A DNA stretch of 64,000 bases from Macrotis lagotis (taxonomy: Eukaryota; Chordata; Mammalia; Peramelemorphia; Peramelidae). Positions 31,810 through 43,306 of the stretch are shown one piece after another; position 1 is the stretch's first letter, and each line of letters opens with the position of its first letter. Location of the stretch: contig NC_133662.1 of NCBI RefSeq assembly GCF_037893015.1, positions 207,277,778 to 207,341,777 on the forward strand, read 5' to 3'. The notes under the pieces were generated by a model. That model saw only the letters and a list, made by a program, of their open reading frames with translations. It did not search any database and was not told where the DNA came from. A program made the position numbers and the translations under genes.

Positions 31810-32455
31810 TAAGAAACAAAGGTATTAGCAACTGAATGAATGGAGAAAGTTATCCTGTAGAAAAATTTAAAAAATTAGAACTGAAAGAAAAAGAAAAGGA
31901 ATAAGCAAATTAACAAGCATTAATTGCTTTCTGTGTTATTGGAAATTTGAAAAGTGGAAGAAAAGGAAGCCTAGAGAGATCAAATGACTTACCCAATATC
32001 ACTGAGGTACACTATATGTGCATTTTATGAAGAGAAGTTTATATAGCTTATAAATTATCTGTAGATATGAAATATCTCTCCTTCATATTGTGCCAAGAAG
32101 TTATCTAGAAGGAAATTTGGAACTCTTGGGGAACTTACTCATTACTAGTTATTTCCATGACCTTGTTCCATAAAATTTAGGAGAGGGCAAACTCTATTTT
32201 TCTCAAATTTTTCACTTGATAATAGAGACAAGGAATGCCTCAAGCACAGCATTACCAGAAGGAAAAACAAAATTGATTTTGGTAACCTAGTTACCATCTG
32301 GCTCTAGTTCTCATCTGGTTTTTTGTTTGTTTTCAGTTGGTTGGTTGGTATTTGTTTGGTTTTTACCAACTTTAATGACTTGTTCATATTGTTCAATCCT
32401 TGCTCCTTCCAACCAGCAATGACCTAATTAATTCCTATTCTCCAATGCAAATGCC
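31810..32455. other. Non-coding DNA, nothing recognised
   Basis: Contains only a TTGG-rich simple stretch near 32335-32362. Confidence 0.4.
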
Positions 32456-32462
32456 TCTTAAC

Positions 32463-33380
32463 CTCATAGAATCATAGAATGATACAATTTGAAAGACAGA
32501 AGGGATTAGGGCAGCTAAGTCATGCAGTGGATAGAGCACGTGCCTTAGAGTCAGGAGAAACTGAGATCAAATCTCACCTCAGACAATTTATAATTACCTA
32601 GCTATGTGACCTTGGGCATATCTCTTAACTGCATTGTCTTACAAAAACCAAGGGAAAAAAATAGAACAACGTTCTTGCCCATGTAATACAATTCATATGT
32701 GAAAGTAATCTTAAGTATAATGTAATGGATAACTTGTGTAACTTTTGCTTATGAAGAAATTATTCCACTTTCTTAAGATAACTCATTCTACTTTTTGAAG
32801 GCTCTAGTTAATTTAGAGTTTTCCCTAATATAAATTTGAAATTTATCACTTTGAAAGTTTTACCTATTTCTCTTGGTTCCAGTCTCTTGGGCAAAAATGT
32901 CTAATCTCTTTTGCAAGAAGGATGATATGATTATAGATCTAGAATTGGAAGGAGAATAAAGGTCATTGAGTCTAAATCCCTCATATTAAACATTAAGACT
33001 GCAGGCCAAAGGAGGTGAAATTGTATGTCCTGGGTCATATATAACATACCTTTAAATATTTGAAGATAGATAACATGTTCCACTGTGTCTTTTCTTCATT
33101 AGGCTAAATTTGCCCAGTTCTTTCCATTAATTCTCTTACAACATGAACTCAAAGATCTTCATCCTTCCAGTTGCCCTTAACTTTATCAATGACTTTCATA
33201 AATCAGGGCACTCAAAACTGAAAACAATACCTATATGATATATTAAGAGGACTTTCCAAAGTGAGGTTATCACTTTCTGACTTTTTTTCCTACTTTTAGG
33301 AGATATGACTCTCTTAATACAGTTCAAAATTGCATTACCTTGTGTTTGAAGTTAAGTAAAATCCTCAATTAAAATTTAGA
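32463..33380 (-). mobile_element. CR1/L3-like LINE 3' region, antisense, interrupted by a SINE
   Basis: Begins with tandem octamer units, 'catagaatcatagaatgata', the reverse complement of the terminal octamer repeats that end CR1-clade LINEs. After a SINE insertion (about 32508-32662), blocks continue: 'acttctttaaggctctagtt'-like sequence near 32800, 'tttcccta...aaatttg', 'tctcttggttccagtctctt', and 'gatagataacatgttccac' followed by 'gctaaatttgcccagttctt', 'ttcatccttccagttgccct' and 'gggcactcaaaactgaaaac'. The insert 32910-33045 looks like a further MIR3-like SINE. No ORF remains. Confidence 0.6.
32508..32662 (+). mobile_element. Short tRNA-derived SINE (family A), diverged
   Basis: 'gggcagctaagtcatgcagt', 'gagtcaggagaaactgagat', 'ataattacctagctatgtga' and 'ccttgggcatatctcttaac'. 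The B box is damaged (gatcaaatc). It sits inside the CR1/L3-like remnant. Confidence 0.85.
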
Positions 33381-33468
33381 ACAAAAAGCTCATATCTGGC
33401 AATACTTTTCCTGTTAGCATAATTGTAAAGGTTTTATTTTTCTTAAAGATAATTGTCACTAATTTTTA

Positions 33469-33697
33469 TTATTGTTCAGATGTATCTAATCCTTCGTGGT
33501 ACCATGGACCGTATTTAGAGTTTTATTGGCAAAGGTACTGAAGTTGTTTGTCATTTCCTTTTTCAGTGGAATTAAGCAAATAGAGGTTAAGTGACTTGCA
33601 CAGGACACATAGGTATTATTATCTGAGACTAGATTTGAACTGAGGTCTTTCCTTACTCCAAGAGTAGAGCTCTATTCACCAAACAATCTAGTGTCTC
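33469..33697 (-). mobile_element. RTE-tailed tRNA-derived SINE, antisense
   Basis: The antisense tail 'ttattgttcagatgtatcta' is followed by 'ttattggcaaaggtactgaa', 'gtcatttcctttttcagtgg', 'agaggttaagtgacttgcac', 'ttgaactgaggtctttcctt' and 'gagctctattcaccaaacaa'. Confidence 0.75.
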
Positions 33698-33874
33698 CAT
33701 TCGTCCATATCCTCCATTTAAAAATGGTGCCCAGTCCCATCATTCCTATTTTTGATTAAAGAGAGTGGAGGGTGGACATTGGAAAGTTCTTCCAGTACCT
33801 TCTATTTAAGGGCAATCATTTCATGATTTGCTACTTGTTTTATCATGCCATGACTGTCAGATACCCTTTGGACC

Positions 33875-34010
33875 CCCTTTTCAACTTCTTTTGTGTTGTA
33901 TTGTTGAGGTAGGGGATATTTTTTGCCTCTCTTTGTGTCTCCAGTGCTTAACACGGGGGTTAGTTCAAAGTTTTGAATTAATTGACTGTTGGTTGACGGA
34001 TAATTGACTC
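33875..34010 (+). mobile_element. L2 LINE tail
   Basis: 'tttttgcctctctttgtgtc' followed by 'tccagtgcttaacacggggg' and 'attgactgttggttgac' is the conserved end of L2. Confidence 0.55.
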
Positions 34011-34014
34011 ACTG

Positions 34015-35370
34015 ATGGAAATGAAGGACTAAAAAAAATACAATAAAAATTAATTAATCATAAATAAGCAAGAATATCAGTAGGATAGGAGGAGTCAACA
34101 TAGAAATAATTTGTACAAACAAATTGAAGGAAAAAATAACCAAAGGCAAGGTACTAGATTTAAGAAGAATCAGGAGAGATTTCCTACAGAAAATGAGTTT
34201 TAGTAAGATTTGAAAACATCCAATGAAACTACTTGAAGCTGGAAGGCAGAATATCTTGTCTGAGGAACATCAAGGAAGTCAGTGTCAGAGGCTCACAAAT
34301 TACTGTTCTGGGGAAAGTGTTGCAGTGGGATTAGCATTTTCCTCTGAAGATTCACTACTTGACCTAGGAATGCAGGTGTAAAAAGAAAATAGAAATTTAT
34401 TAAAAACAACACAAAGATATTGGTAGAGAAGTTAAGGAAAGACTAAAGAAAACCATTTAGATTGGGAGTTGCCCAAGTCCTGTATTGGAGAGATTGCCTT
34501 TTGGGGAGGGGTGGAGGGTTGCTAATTCCAACCTGGGTGGCCTTGATAATGGTTATTTCAGTGCCTGCATAATCTAGTTTGCCTTACCAATGAGAATGTG
34601 GCCAAGGGCAGACTGGAGGTCAAGAAGAAGTGTTTTAACAGAGAGATAGAGAAAGAGAGAAGATTACAAAGTTTTGTTTCCAAATAATTTCAATATTCCC
34701 TATACCCATGGTTCTCTGCATCAAAAAAAAATGACAGATGTAAGAAGACTGTTATAGTATGTGTATTGGTGGGCCTTAATTAGAAATTGTTTTAAATATA
34801 ATTGTGAACACTGTATATTTGATCCTGGAGAAAAGAAAGAAAAAATCCAAAAAAATCCTTTTCATAATGTAAACATGGGCTAAAAGAAGAATAAAAAAAG
34901 TGAAAAAAAAATTAGTTCAATATCCTTTATCAATACTGATGTAATTTAAAATAATTAACATAGATGTGATAGTAATATAACCCAAAGATTATGCATTCTA
35001 GCCAGATTGGAAATATATAAGGAAGAGATAATTCCTTCAATATTTTATTGATAATATTAATTATTGGATCAAATATGCTAAAATTGCAAAAAGCTTTTGA
35101 AAATTATAATAGCTATTTCTTTGGTTATACTACTACCAGTAGAAATAAAATGACTTTTCTTGATTGTAACTATTATTTATCCAAAATTCACAGTCAGCAT
35201 TAAATACAATGTGGTTAAACTGAAGTTCTTTCTAAGATCAGAGAAAAGTAAAATATGTAAATATCATCAAAACTCACTTTTCACCCAAAGAAAATAACAA
35301 AAATCAATAAAATAATCTTAGGGAGAAGGAAATAAAGTTATTTCATTTTTCAGAGATATAAATATCTATT
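34015..35370. other. Non-coding DNA, nothing named
   Basis: 34100-34300 may be an old repeat ('gagatttcctacagaaaatg', 'aagatttgaaaacatccaat'). 34430-34680 is GC-balanced and unassigned. No credible ORF. Confidence 0.4.
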
Positions 35371-35371
35371 A

Positions 35372-35373
<2 letters not shown>

Positions 35374-35466
<93 letters not shown>
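35374..35466. repeat. (TA)n(GA)n compound microsatellite
   Basis: A TA run of about 57 bp switches directly to a GA run of about 36 bp. Confidence 0.95.
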
Positions 35467-35469
<3 letters not shown>

Positions 35470-37940
35470 ACTTAGAAAGCTTAATAGGCTTGTTAAAATC
35501 ACTTTGTAAATGCTTATTATTTCTCCTAAAAGGCATAAAAGCCTTGAAGCTTGCTCCTCATAAATGGGTTTTTTCCCTTCTAGTAGAATATGATCTCCTC
35601 ATGAGCAATCAATTATGTGCCAAATGTTGATTTTCTTTCTTTTCTTTTTATTTTCCTTATGATTACCATAGTAATTGCACATTTGAGGTGCTTAAGACTT
35701 TTTTTTAATTTATTCAATTATAGCATCAGGATTCCCCAAGAACCTGACAGGAAACCTAAAAAGTCAAAATTATTTTCATAATAAAACTAGGATGTTTCCC
35801 TTTTCATACAATAAAAATTGATAGATAATGCACATAAATATAAGTTCTTTGATGACCCTGAAAAATTGTAAGTGTTTAAAGAGGTCCTGAAAAGAACATT
35901 GATTTACAGTGTTATTGGTGATAGGTGAGCAACATTTCTTTCTCATCTCATGCAGGACTGCTGGTGATTTCAGATGATAGCCATTGAGAGATTTGTTGGT
36001 TGCTGTTGGAAAGAGAGGAGAAAACAATAGTTTTATTAGTTTAAGAAAATCTTATGTTGAAATTATCAAAGGAGGAATACAGTCATTGGGCTTAGGGACA
36101 AAATAATTTGTGTGAAATCTGAATGTTTTTAGAGATTTTTAAAAATGGGAATATTTTTCCCTTTTTTTTCTCATTTGCCAAATAGGAATAAAAGAATTTT
36201 TGCAATCCCTGTTTTAAAATAGAATATTGAAGGTCCAATGAAAAAGTTCACTTTAAAATGACATTTTAGAGAAAAATCATACCCATCATTAAATAGATAA
36301 TAGATCAGAAGATCAGTGTCCTGAAAGGTTAGCATATAAACAGCTTGAATTGAATTAATGGAAATTGAATTCAACAAATATTTATTAAGTATTTATTCTC
36401 TCAAGAAACTTATAATCTAGGATGAGGAAACATAATAAAAATAATAACAATACAAATAATATTTTATTACTTCAAACATCTACTATTTTATCAGCATGCA
36501 TGCTCTCTCCAACTATACATTCCCCTCACCCACAAAGCAGTGACAATGAAAGGCAAAAATTTTATTTTCAATTACAAATGATCTCTGATCATTGTGTCTG
36601 AAGCACTTGGAAATAACATCAGCAAATACAAAATTCATGGACATCCCTCTTCATTGTAGAGATATGGGATGATGCCAACCACAATTGTTAACACATCTTA
36701 TTTTCTTATAGATGTCTTGGGACTTCTGTCATCTTCCCAGCACCACTTATTCCCAAGAACACATTACTAAAATAAAAAATGTACATTAGAGAGTAGTGTT
36801 TTTAATATTAACTGTTATATTAACACATTTTCAGGAAATTGTTGTTTTGTCCGCTTTGAAAGTAAGACAATGTAAACTGAATTGTATAAAAACATACAAT
36901 TCTTGGACATACCCACAACTTCTGGTTGATTGCTCTCTTTTTAAACAGATTAGCATCTTACTGATACAATGGATGCTACACAATATGGGTTATATTAAAC
37001 AATTACTTGAAAATCAATGGACTTTGCTGGCTTTTTCAGCTGAAAGATAACTTTTGGTTTCACACTGCCTTGTAGTAAATATAGTCTAAACTAAATGTAT
37101 CTATTCTTTTTTCTCCTGTGAAGAATTACATGAGGAGATAAGTAGAGAACATGACTATTTTATGTTTCCATTTTCCCTTAGAAACAAACATAAAAAGCCC
37201 AAATAAATAACAACGACAGAAGCCTCAAATGAATGCACTTGATCTACAGTCAAACTAATATACTAATGATGCCCAAATGGAACCTCAGATCTTTAATTAT
37301 CAAGTTGGGTCACCCTTAAAATCCTGGTCCATTTGCTTAAATTTTCTAGAAGGACTGGATTAAGAGATGAACTCATATACAAACAAAAAAAAACACCTCT
37401 CTTGCCTGAATTCTGTAGAATCACTGGAAAATAGGGATTCTTGGTGAAATACATAGGAATTGAACATCGGGGGAGGGGAAGGATTCCAAAAGTATTAGCA
37501 TAATTATTAAATTTCAGTAATTGTACTAGTAAGCTCTATAGCTAGGCAGCAGGTCCATATCAACCTAAGAGAACAACAGTAGAACTATTCTATGATGGCT
37601 CCTTTTGCTCAGGAGCAATTATTGGATAAGCATTATAAAGGGTTGATACCCCCAAAAAATAGAACAATAATTTTTGTTTTGTGTTTAACCACTAAACTGA
37701 CAAGCAGGAAGAAAAATAAAACAAGAAAGCCATTTAGTCCTCATCCCTATTTAAAATGAGAAATTTGTGAAAGATATAAAGATACAACCTCAGAAATCAT
37801 AGGAGAAAGAGAATACCAATAGCATATTAGTGTGTCTACACAAATAAAAATGCATGCACAAAATATATATATGTTCCTATGTATATAAATTGCATATGTG
37901 CATATATATTTTATGTAAACATGCATAAAATGCATGATAT
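35470..37940. other. Long interval without recognised elements
   Basis: About 2.5 kb of complex AT-rich DNA. Several 60-84 codon frames (35776-36027 minus, 36796-37050 plus) show no domain, signal peptide or splice context that I can recognise. A family D head trace occurs at 36362-36430. Confidence 0.45.
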
Positions 37941-37944
37941 TTAA

Positions 37945-38420
37945 TCTTAGTCATTCAATAAGCATTTATTAGATAACAACTTTTTTCCTTTAAAAGGGAC
38001 TGAGGCATGGAAACTCTAAGACACAAAAAAAAAATAGTTCCTGATTTTAAAGGACTTATATTTTATTGAAGAAAATCACATTCTTGAATAATAATCAAAA
38101 AAATTCAAGATATAGTAAGACCTAGAGAAATGAAGATAGGCTTCTTATAACAGGAAATACTTCAACTGATTTTTTTAAGCTAAGGATTGAAAGAGTAAAA
38201 ATGAAGGAGTGTAACTGTGGGATGAGAAATAACTCATGCAATCACATAGACAGAGGTCATGGAAGATTTTTTAAAGGGTATAGTAACCAGTCAATGAGAG
38301 AACATTTTATTCTGGATCAATAAAGAATTATTACTACCTGGAAGGAATTGATAACTAACACATACTGAGTTCTTAGTAACTTCTTGAGTTAAATGAGTGA
38401 CTTGGAGATACTGTACATCT
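37945..38420 (+). repeat. Old medium-reiteration repeat (family D)
   Basis: Head 'caataagcatttattagata', 'atagttcctgattttaaagg', 'acttatattttattgaag', followed by 'cttcttataacaggaaatac', 'ttcaactgatttttttaagc' and 'gtaaccagtcaatgagagaa'. Confidence 0.45.
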
Positions 38421-38619
38421 TAGGAGAAAGTAACTATTCTATACTAGAGTTGATGATAAAGTCAAAAGTTGACAAAATCTACTATATATGCCAGAGAAAA
38501 TGATTATATGATCTCAAATACTTAAGGAAGAAACTATCCAAAAAGAATTGGAGATGGTAAAACAACGTGTTCTGAAAACACACACATATGAACAAATATA
38601 TGAATTTGTCTATATCGAT

Positions 38620-38930
38620 CATTTAATAAACATTTGCTAAGAATCTACTACATGGGGCAGCTAGGTGGTGCAGTGGATAAAGCACCGGCCCTTGGAGTCA
38701 GGAGTACCTGGGTTCAAATCTGGTCAAATCTGGTTGATAATTACCTAGCTGTGTGGCCTTGGGCAAGCCACTTAACCCCATTTGCCTGGCAAAAACCTTA
38801 AAATAAAAGTACCTACTACATACACAGCACTATGTTTGGCCTTGGAATTAAAAAAAAGACAAAAGATATTTCCTATTTTCATGAAGCTTACATTCTAATG
38901 TGAGACATAAATCCTACAGCTATAGCTAGA
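38620..38930 (+). repeat. Family D repeat head, split by a SINE
   Basis: The left part 'atttaataaacatttgctaa' with 'gaatctactacat' and the right part 'acatacacagcactatgttt', 'tttcatgaagcttacattct' read as one head block across the SINE at 38654-38812. Confidence 0.55.
38654..38812 (+). mobile_element. Short tRNA-derived SINE (family A)
   Basis: Full-length copy with a small internal change: the block before 'ttgataattacctagctgtg' contains a doubled 'tcaaatctgg'. Flanked by target duplication ctactacat (38645-38653 and 38813-38821). Confidence 0.93.
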
Positions 38931-38993
38931 TACATAGATAGATAGATATAGATAGATGGATAGATAGATAGATAGACAGACAGACAGATAGAT
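38930..38993. repeat. (GATA)n/(GACA)n microsatellite
   Basis: GATA units with GATG and GACA variants. Confidence 0.95.
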
Positions 38994-38999
38994 AATGTA

Positions 39000-40160
39000 T
39001 ATATGTTAACATATATATGATGTGTGCATTTGTACATATGCACACATAAATATGCATATATATGTATATATCAAACTATATTCTGGACAAATAAGAGATA
39101 ATTAACTGAGGAACATCATTGATTAATTGGATAGAGATAAGCCCCACAAGGAAACATGTTTAGATACAGGAGCAGGTTCAGTAAAACAGGCAATGTTCTT
39201 AAAAATCAAGTTGTCATGATAGATCCAATTGATAGCAGTAAAGAGAATATTTGAATAAAATACTCCTTTCAGACCCTCGGAGATTCAAAACCTGAAATTC
39301 AGAATTCTGTTGTGAAACTAATTTGGCGAGCAATCTGAATTGTTGGGTCAGATAACTGAAGAACAGTGGGAATAGTACAGAATACTGTGTGGAGAAGGTG
39401 AGCACTATTCATCTCGAGAGAAAGATTCTAGCATCCAAATAGGGCCAGTTCTCATCAGTAGGGAACAGGGGCATGGGTTGGCAAATCATGACTTCTCACT
39501 GTAGAAAGTAACTGAGACACTTTAAGATATATACATATATATATAAACTCTTTGGGAAACCACCATCAGAGGGTAAGGAGAAAGAAGAAAGTAAGCAATA
39601 GAGGAAATAAGAGGAAATGATTAAAGATTTCAGGAAGAATAGAACTCAAAGACCTTAATCATAATAGAAAACATTAACAGAAAAAGGAAATATGATCTCC
39701 AGATAGAATAAGTTAATTCAGGAATATTATACATCAAAACAAAGAAAAATTTTTTAGCAATTAATCAGAAGGTCCTGTGGAATGTGAAGATGAAATGGAG
39801 CTATCACATGTTGATTCTGAGTGGTTTAAAAAGAAATGAGAATAAAGGGAGAAGAATTTATGTCTTTCACAATCAAAATAATTGACACATTAAAGAATAA
39901 CTTGAATGTGCTATGGCAAGTCTCACAAAAGGAGCAAAAGAGTGATCAATTGGTTGAGAATGCAAATACACAGATGTAAAAGAATATATAGAAAAGGCAA
40001 ATTAAAAGAAGTAAAATTAAAACACAATATTTTCTCTTTTGATTTTAAAAAGCTAATGATAAAAATTTGATAGTCAATTAAGATTGTAAGCTTTGCTGGG
40101 CAGCACTAAACTAATTCATACCACTTAAAACAAATCAATAATAAATCTAATGGACATATT
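39000..40160. other. Non-coding DNA, nothing recognised
   Basis: AT-rich sequence. 39590-39860 may be a family D trace. No credible ORF. Confidence 0.4.
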
Positions 40161-40164
40161 TTAT

Positions 40165-40545
40165 ACTTTGCCTAGCAATTTTTTTTGTAAATTCAAGAGA
40201 AGAATGACTTACAGGATCTGATGCCAAGCAAAAGGAGTAGAACCAAGAGAACAATGTACACATTAACAACATTGTGAGATGATCAACCTTGATGGAAGCA
40301 GCTCCTCTCATCAGTTCAGAGAGCTAAGACAACTGTATTAGTCAAAAATAAGTAATTTGTAAATATGTTTATCAAATTAAGTATGAACAATGCTAGCCTG
40401 ACTGTTTGCCTCTGAGGGGAGGGAAGTGGGAAGAGAGGGTGAAAGGAAATTTTGTATCATAATGTGCATGTGAATATGGATGAAAATAAATAAAAAATAT
40501 TGCAAAAAAATAAAAATAAACAAAAATAACAATCGAAGAGAGGAG
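40165..40545 (+). mobile_element. L1 ORF2 terminus and 3' UTR
   Basis: 'gtagaaccaagagaacaatg', 'tacacattaacaacattgtg' and 'atgatcaaccttgatggaag' match the end of L1 ORF2 and start of the 3' UTR. The A-rich end is at about 40500-40545, after 'gaggggagggaagtggga'. It is a different subfamily from 1364-1984. Confidence 0.7.
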
Positions 40546-40747
40546 ATTAAAATATTGTGAATTTAGACCATAAATTCTGGTTTGTGTTTACTACTAATAA
40601 CAAATAGCAAAATGTAAAAGAAAAGAAAGGACTCATATAACAGCAGTAATTCAGGCATTATATGTGCCTACCACTGTCTTTTAGCTGCCAGTTATCTGGG
40701 AAAAAAATAAAAACTCAGCCAAATATGGAATTAAAAATCAATCTTTA

Positions 40748-40840
40748 GGGGCAGCTAGGTGGCACAGTGGACAGAGCACTGTCCCTGGAGTCAGGAGCAC
40801 CTGAATTCAAATCTGGCCTCAGATACTTAATTACCTAGCT
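40748..40840 (+). mobile_element. Short SINE (family A), 5' part
   Basis: The 5' two-thirds of a family A SINE up to 'acttaattacctagct', where a half-L1 element begins. The SINE's own target duplication aatcaatcttta (to 40747, repeated at 43708-43719) flanks the whole composite. Confidence 0.95.
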
Positions 40841-41664
40841 AGGAGCAGAGCTAAGATGGTGACAGGAGAAGAGCTTCTCCTAGGTGTTTTCTTCATAATA
40901 TTTCAAAAATCTTAATAGAACCCACAGAAACATCCAGTGAGGCAATTCTCATGATCAAGGTAACCTGGAAAATAGTGGAAAGGCTCCAGCTCCATGAGGT
41001 TAGAGAGGTGGCCCCACCAGAGTGAAGAAACCTCAGCATGCCTGGAAGCAGCCCCAGGGCACTTGGGAGCCACATCTCATGGCAGCAGGACCAGTTTGCT
41101 GAGCGGCAGGCACAAATTAGAGGATCAACAGAGGGGACCTAAGACCGAGCAAGCACATAAACCATAGGCCCCCAGGGAAGTTGCTGCAGTCAGAACAGTT
41201 AGCTCAGCAGCCCAGATCCAGGAAATGGAAGCAGGTCTGGAGTCAGTAAGCAGGAGCAGAGCCCATAAGCAGGAGCCCCCAGGCAACTGAATCTTTAATG
41301 CACAGCCCACCAAAGGTAAGGGAGTGGAGAGACTTCAGAGGTCTATACTCTGTACCTAGAACAGGACTCTGGGGCTCTGACCACATTCAGATGATGATCG
41401 CAGTCTAGGCCCCCCATAGAACAGGGCCCCCCACCTCAGCCCCATAGGAGAGGGGCGTGCTTTTGTTCATTCACAGGCCAGGAGGGAAGTCAGAGCCTCA
41501 TACACTGAGATCCTTGTGGAGGGGGTGTCCCAATAATACTCATAAGCTCAGAAAGCACCCCAAAACCAGCCACAGGCTGGAGAAATGAGTTAACAGAGAA
41601 AAAAGAGGAACACCATTGAGAAATACATTGTCTATGACCCAAGAAGGATCAAAATACTTAATCT

Positions 41665-42660
41665 GAAGATGAGGAAGTACAAGCCCCTGCATCTAAAGAC
41701 TCCAAGAAAAATGGAAATTGGGCTCAGGCTATGACAGAGTTCAAAAAAATTTTTTTGAAAATCAAATAAGGGAGATAGAAGAAAAATTGGGAAAAGAAAT
41801 GAGAGAGATGAAGGAAATAATGAAAAAGAAGTCAGTAGCTCAGTCAAGGAGATCCAAAAAAAATGCTGAAGAAAATAACATGTTCAAAACCAGCATAGGT
41901 CAAGTGGATGAAGCAGTTCAAAAAGTTATTGAGGAAATATCTTTAAAAAAGCAAAATTGGCCAGATTGGAAAAGATATAAGAAAGCTCTCTGAGAAAACA
42001 AATCCTTCAGATATAGAATGGAACTAAAGGAAGTTGATGACTTTATGAGAAGTCAAGACACAATACTTCAACACCAAAAGAATGAAAAATTAGGAGAAAA
42101 TGTGAAACATCTCATTGAAAAAACAACTGATCTGGAAAACAGATTCATGAAAGATAATTTAAAAATTATTGTGATACCTGAAAGTCATGATCAGGAAAAG
42201 AGCCTTGACCTCATTTTTAAAGAATTCCTACAGGAAAATTGCCCAGATATATTAGAAGGAGAGGACAAAATAGAAATTGAGAGAATTCACTGATCTTCCC
42301 TGGAAAGAGATTCCCCCCTAAAAAAACCCAGGAATATTATAGCCAAGTTCCAGAACTCCCAAGTCAAAGAGAAAATATTGCAAGCAGCCACAAGAATACA
42401 ATTCAAATATCATGGAGCTGCAGTTAGGACCACACAGGACTTAGCAACAACTTTACTAAGGGCTTGTAGGGCTTAGAATATAATATTTCAGGAGCCAAAA
42501 GAGCTAGGAATGCAACTGAAAATCAATTACCCAGCAAAACTGAACATCCTCTTCCAGAGTAAAAGATGTACTTTCAATAATCAGGGGAATTTCAATTGTT
42601 CCTGTTGAAACAACCAGAACTGAACAGAAAGTATGATCTTCAAATGCAGGACTCAGGTGA
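41665..42660 (+). pseudogene. L1-type ORF1 (RNA-binding protein) remnant, copy 1
   Basis: The N-terminal part reads EDEEVQAPASKDSKKNGNWA and a Met at 41731 starts MTEFKK. After a frameshift come IREIEEKLGKEMREM (coiled coil), then FKTSIGQVDEAVQKVIEE, then after another break MELKEVDDFMRSQDTILQHQ. The RRM-like part follows with DLENRFMKDNLKIIVIPESH and DLIFKEFLQENCPD plus IEIERIH. After a stop, a C-terminal domain-like stretch AKFQNSQVKEKILQAA continues to about 42640. This is the order coiled coil, RRM, C-terminal domain of L1 ORF1p. At least two frameshifts and several stops disable it. An in-frame TAA (41659-41661) lies just before this stretch and is also present in copy 2. Confidence 0.85.
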
Positions 42661-43150
42661 AGCATAGAGAGTGGAGAAGAAGGGTAAAATATGAGGGATT
42701 TAATGATGATGAACTGCATGTTTTCCTGCATGGAAATATGATACTGATAATATTCATATAAATCTTCTCATTTCTTAGAGCAGATAGAAGATGAAGCCCA
42801 GGAGAGAGCTGAGTTTGAAGATATAATGTGGTGTAAAAATGGAGTCAATGACTAAAAGGGAAATGTAATGGCAATAAGAGAAAGGAGAGGTGGAATAGGC
42901 TAAGATGCTCCATATTATAAATTTTTTTTTATTACAATGAGCTGTTAAAATGATATGGAAGGGGGAAGGGGAGAAGAATGAGGGAACTTTCTCTTTCATC
43001 AGAGATGGCTTGGAGAGGAAACAGCATATACACTCATGGGGTATAGACATCTAGAGTAAAAAGGAGAGAAAGGGGACAGGGGAAAGGGGGGATGTGAGTG
43101 CTGGAGGAGAGGGTGGATTGTTGGGGAGAGTGGTCAAATATAATCCATTT

Positions 43151-43306
43151 TCTTTTTTTATTTCTTGCAAGAGTCTAGGATTGGGTGCCCTGTCCAGGAC
43201 CACAGGGCTGGGTGGTTGCTGGACCTTAGGGGTGGTAGGTGGGCTTGGGACCTCTTGTCCCCAGGGCCGGTGATCAGTCCACAGCACCACTCAGCTACCC
43301 TGTGGC
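43151..43306 (-). mobile_element. tRNA-like SINE captured inside the half-L1, copy 1
   Basis: The minus strand begins 'gggtagctgagtggtgctgt', containing a pol III A box (tagctgagtgg fits TRGYNNANNNG), continues through 'accggccctggggacaagag' (B-box position, degenerate) and ends 'cttgcaagaaataaaaaaag'. It differs from family A in the body. The same element occupies the same place in the second half-L1 element. Confidence 0.75.

Noticed and set aside
34430..34680. GC-balanced block as an exon or LTR
   Set aside because: No open frame, splice context, TATA/AATAAA pair or terminal repeats could be supported.
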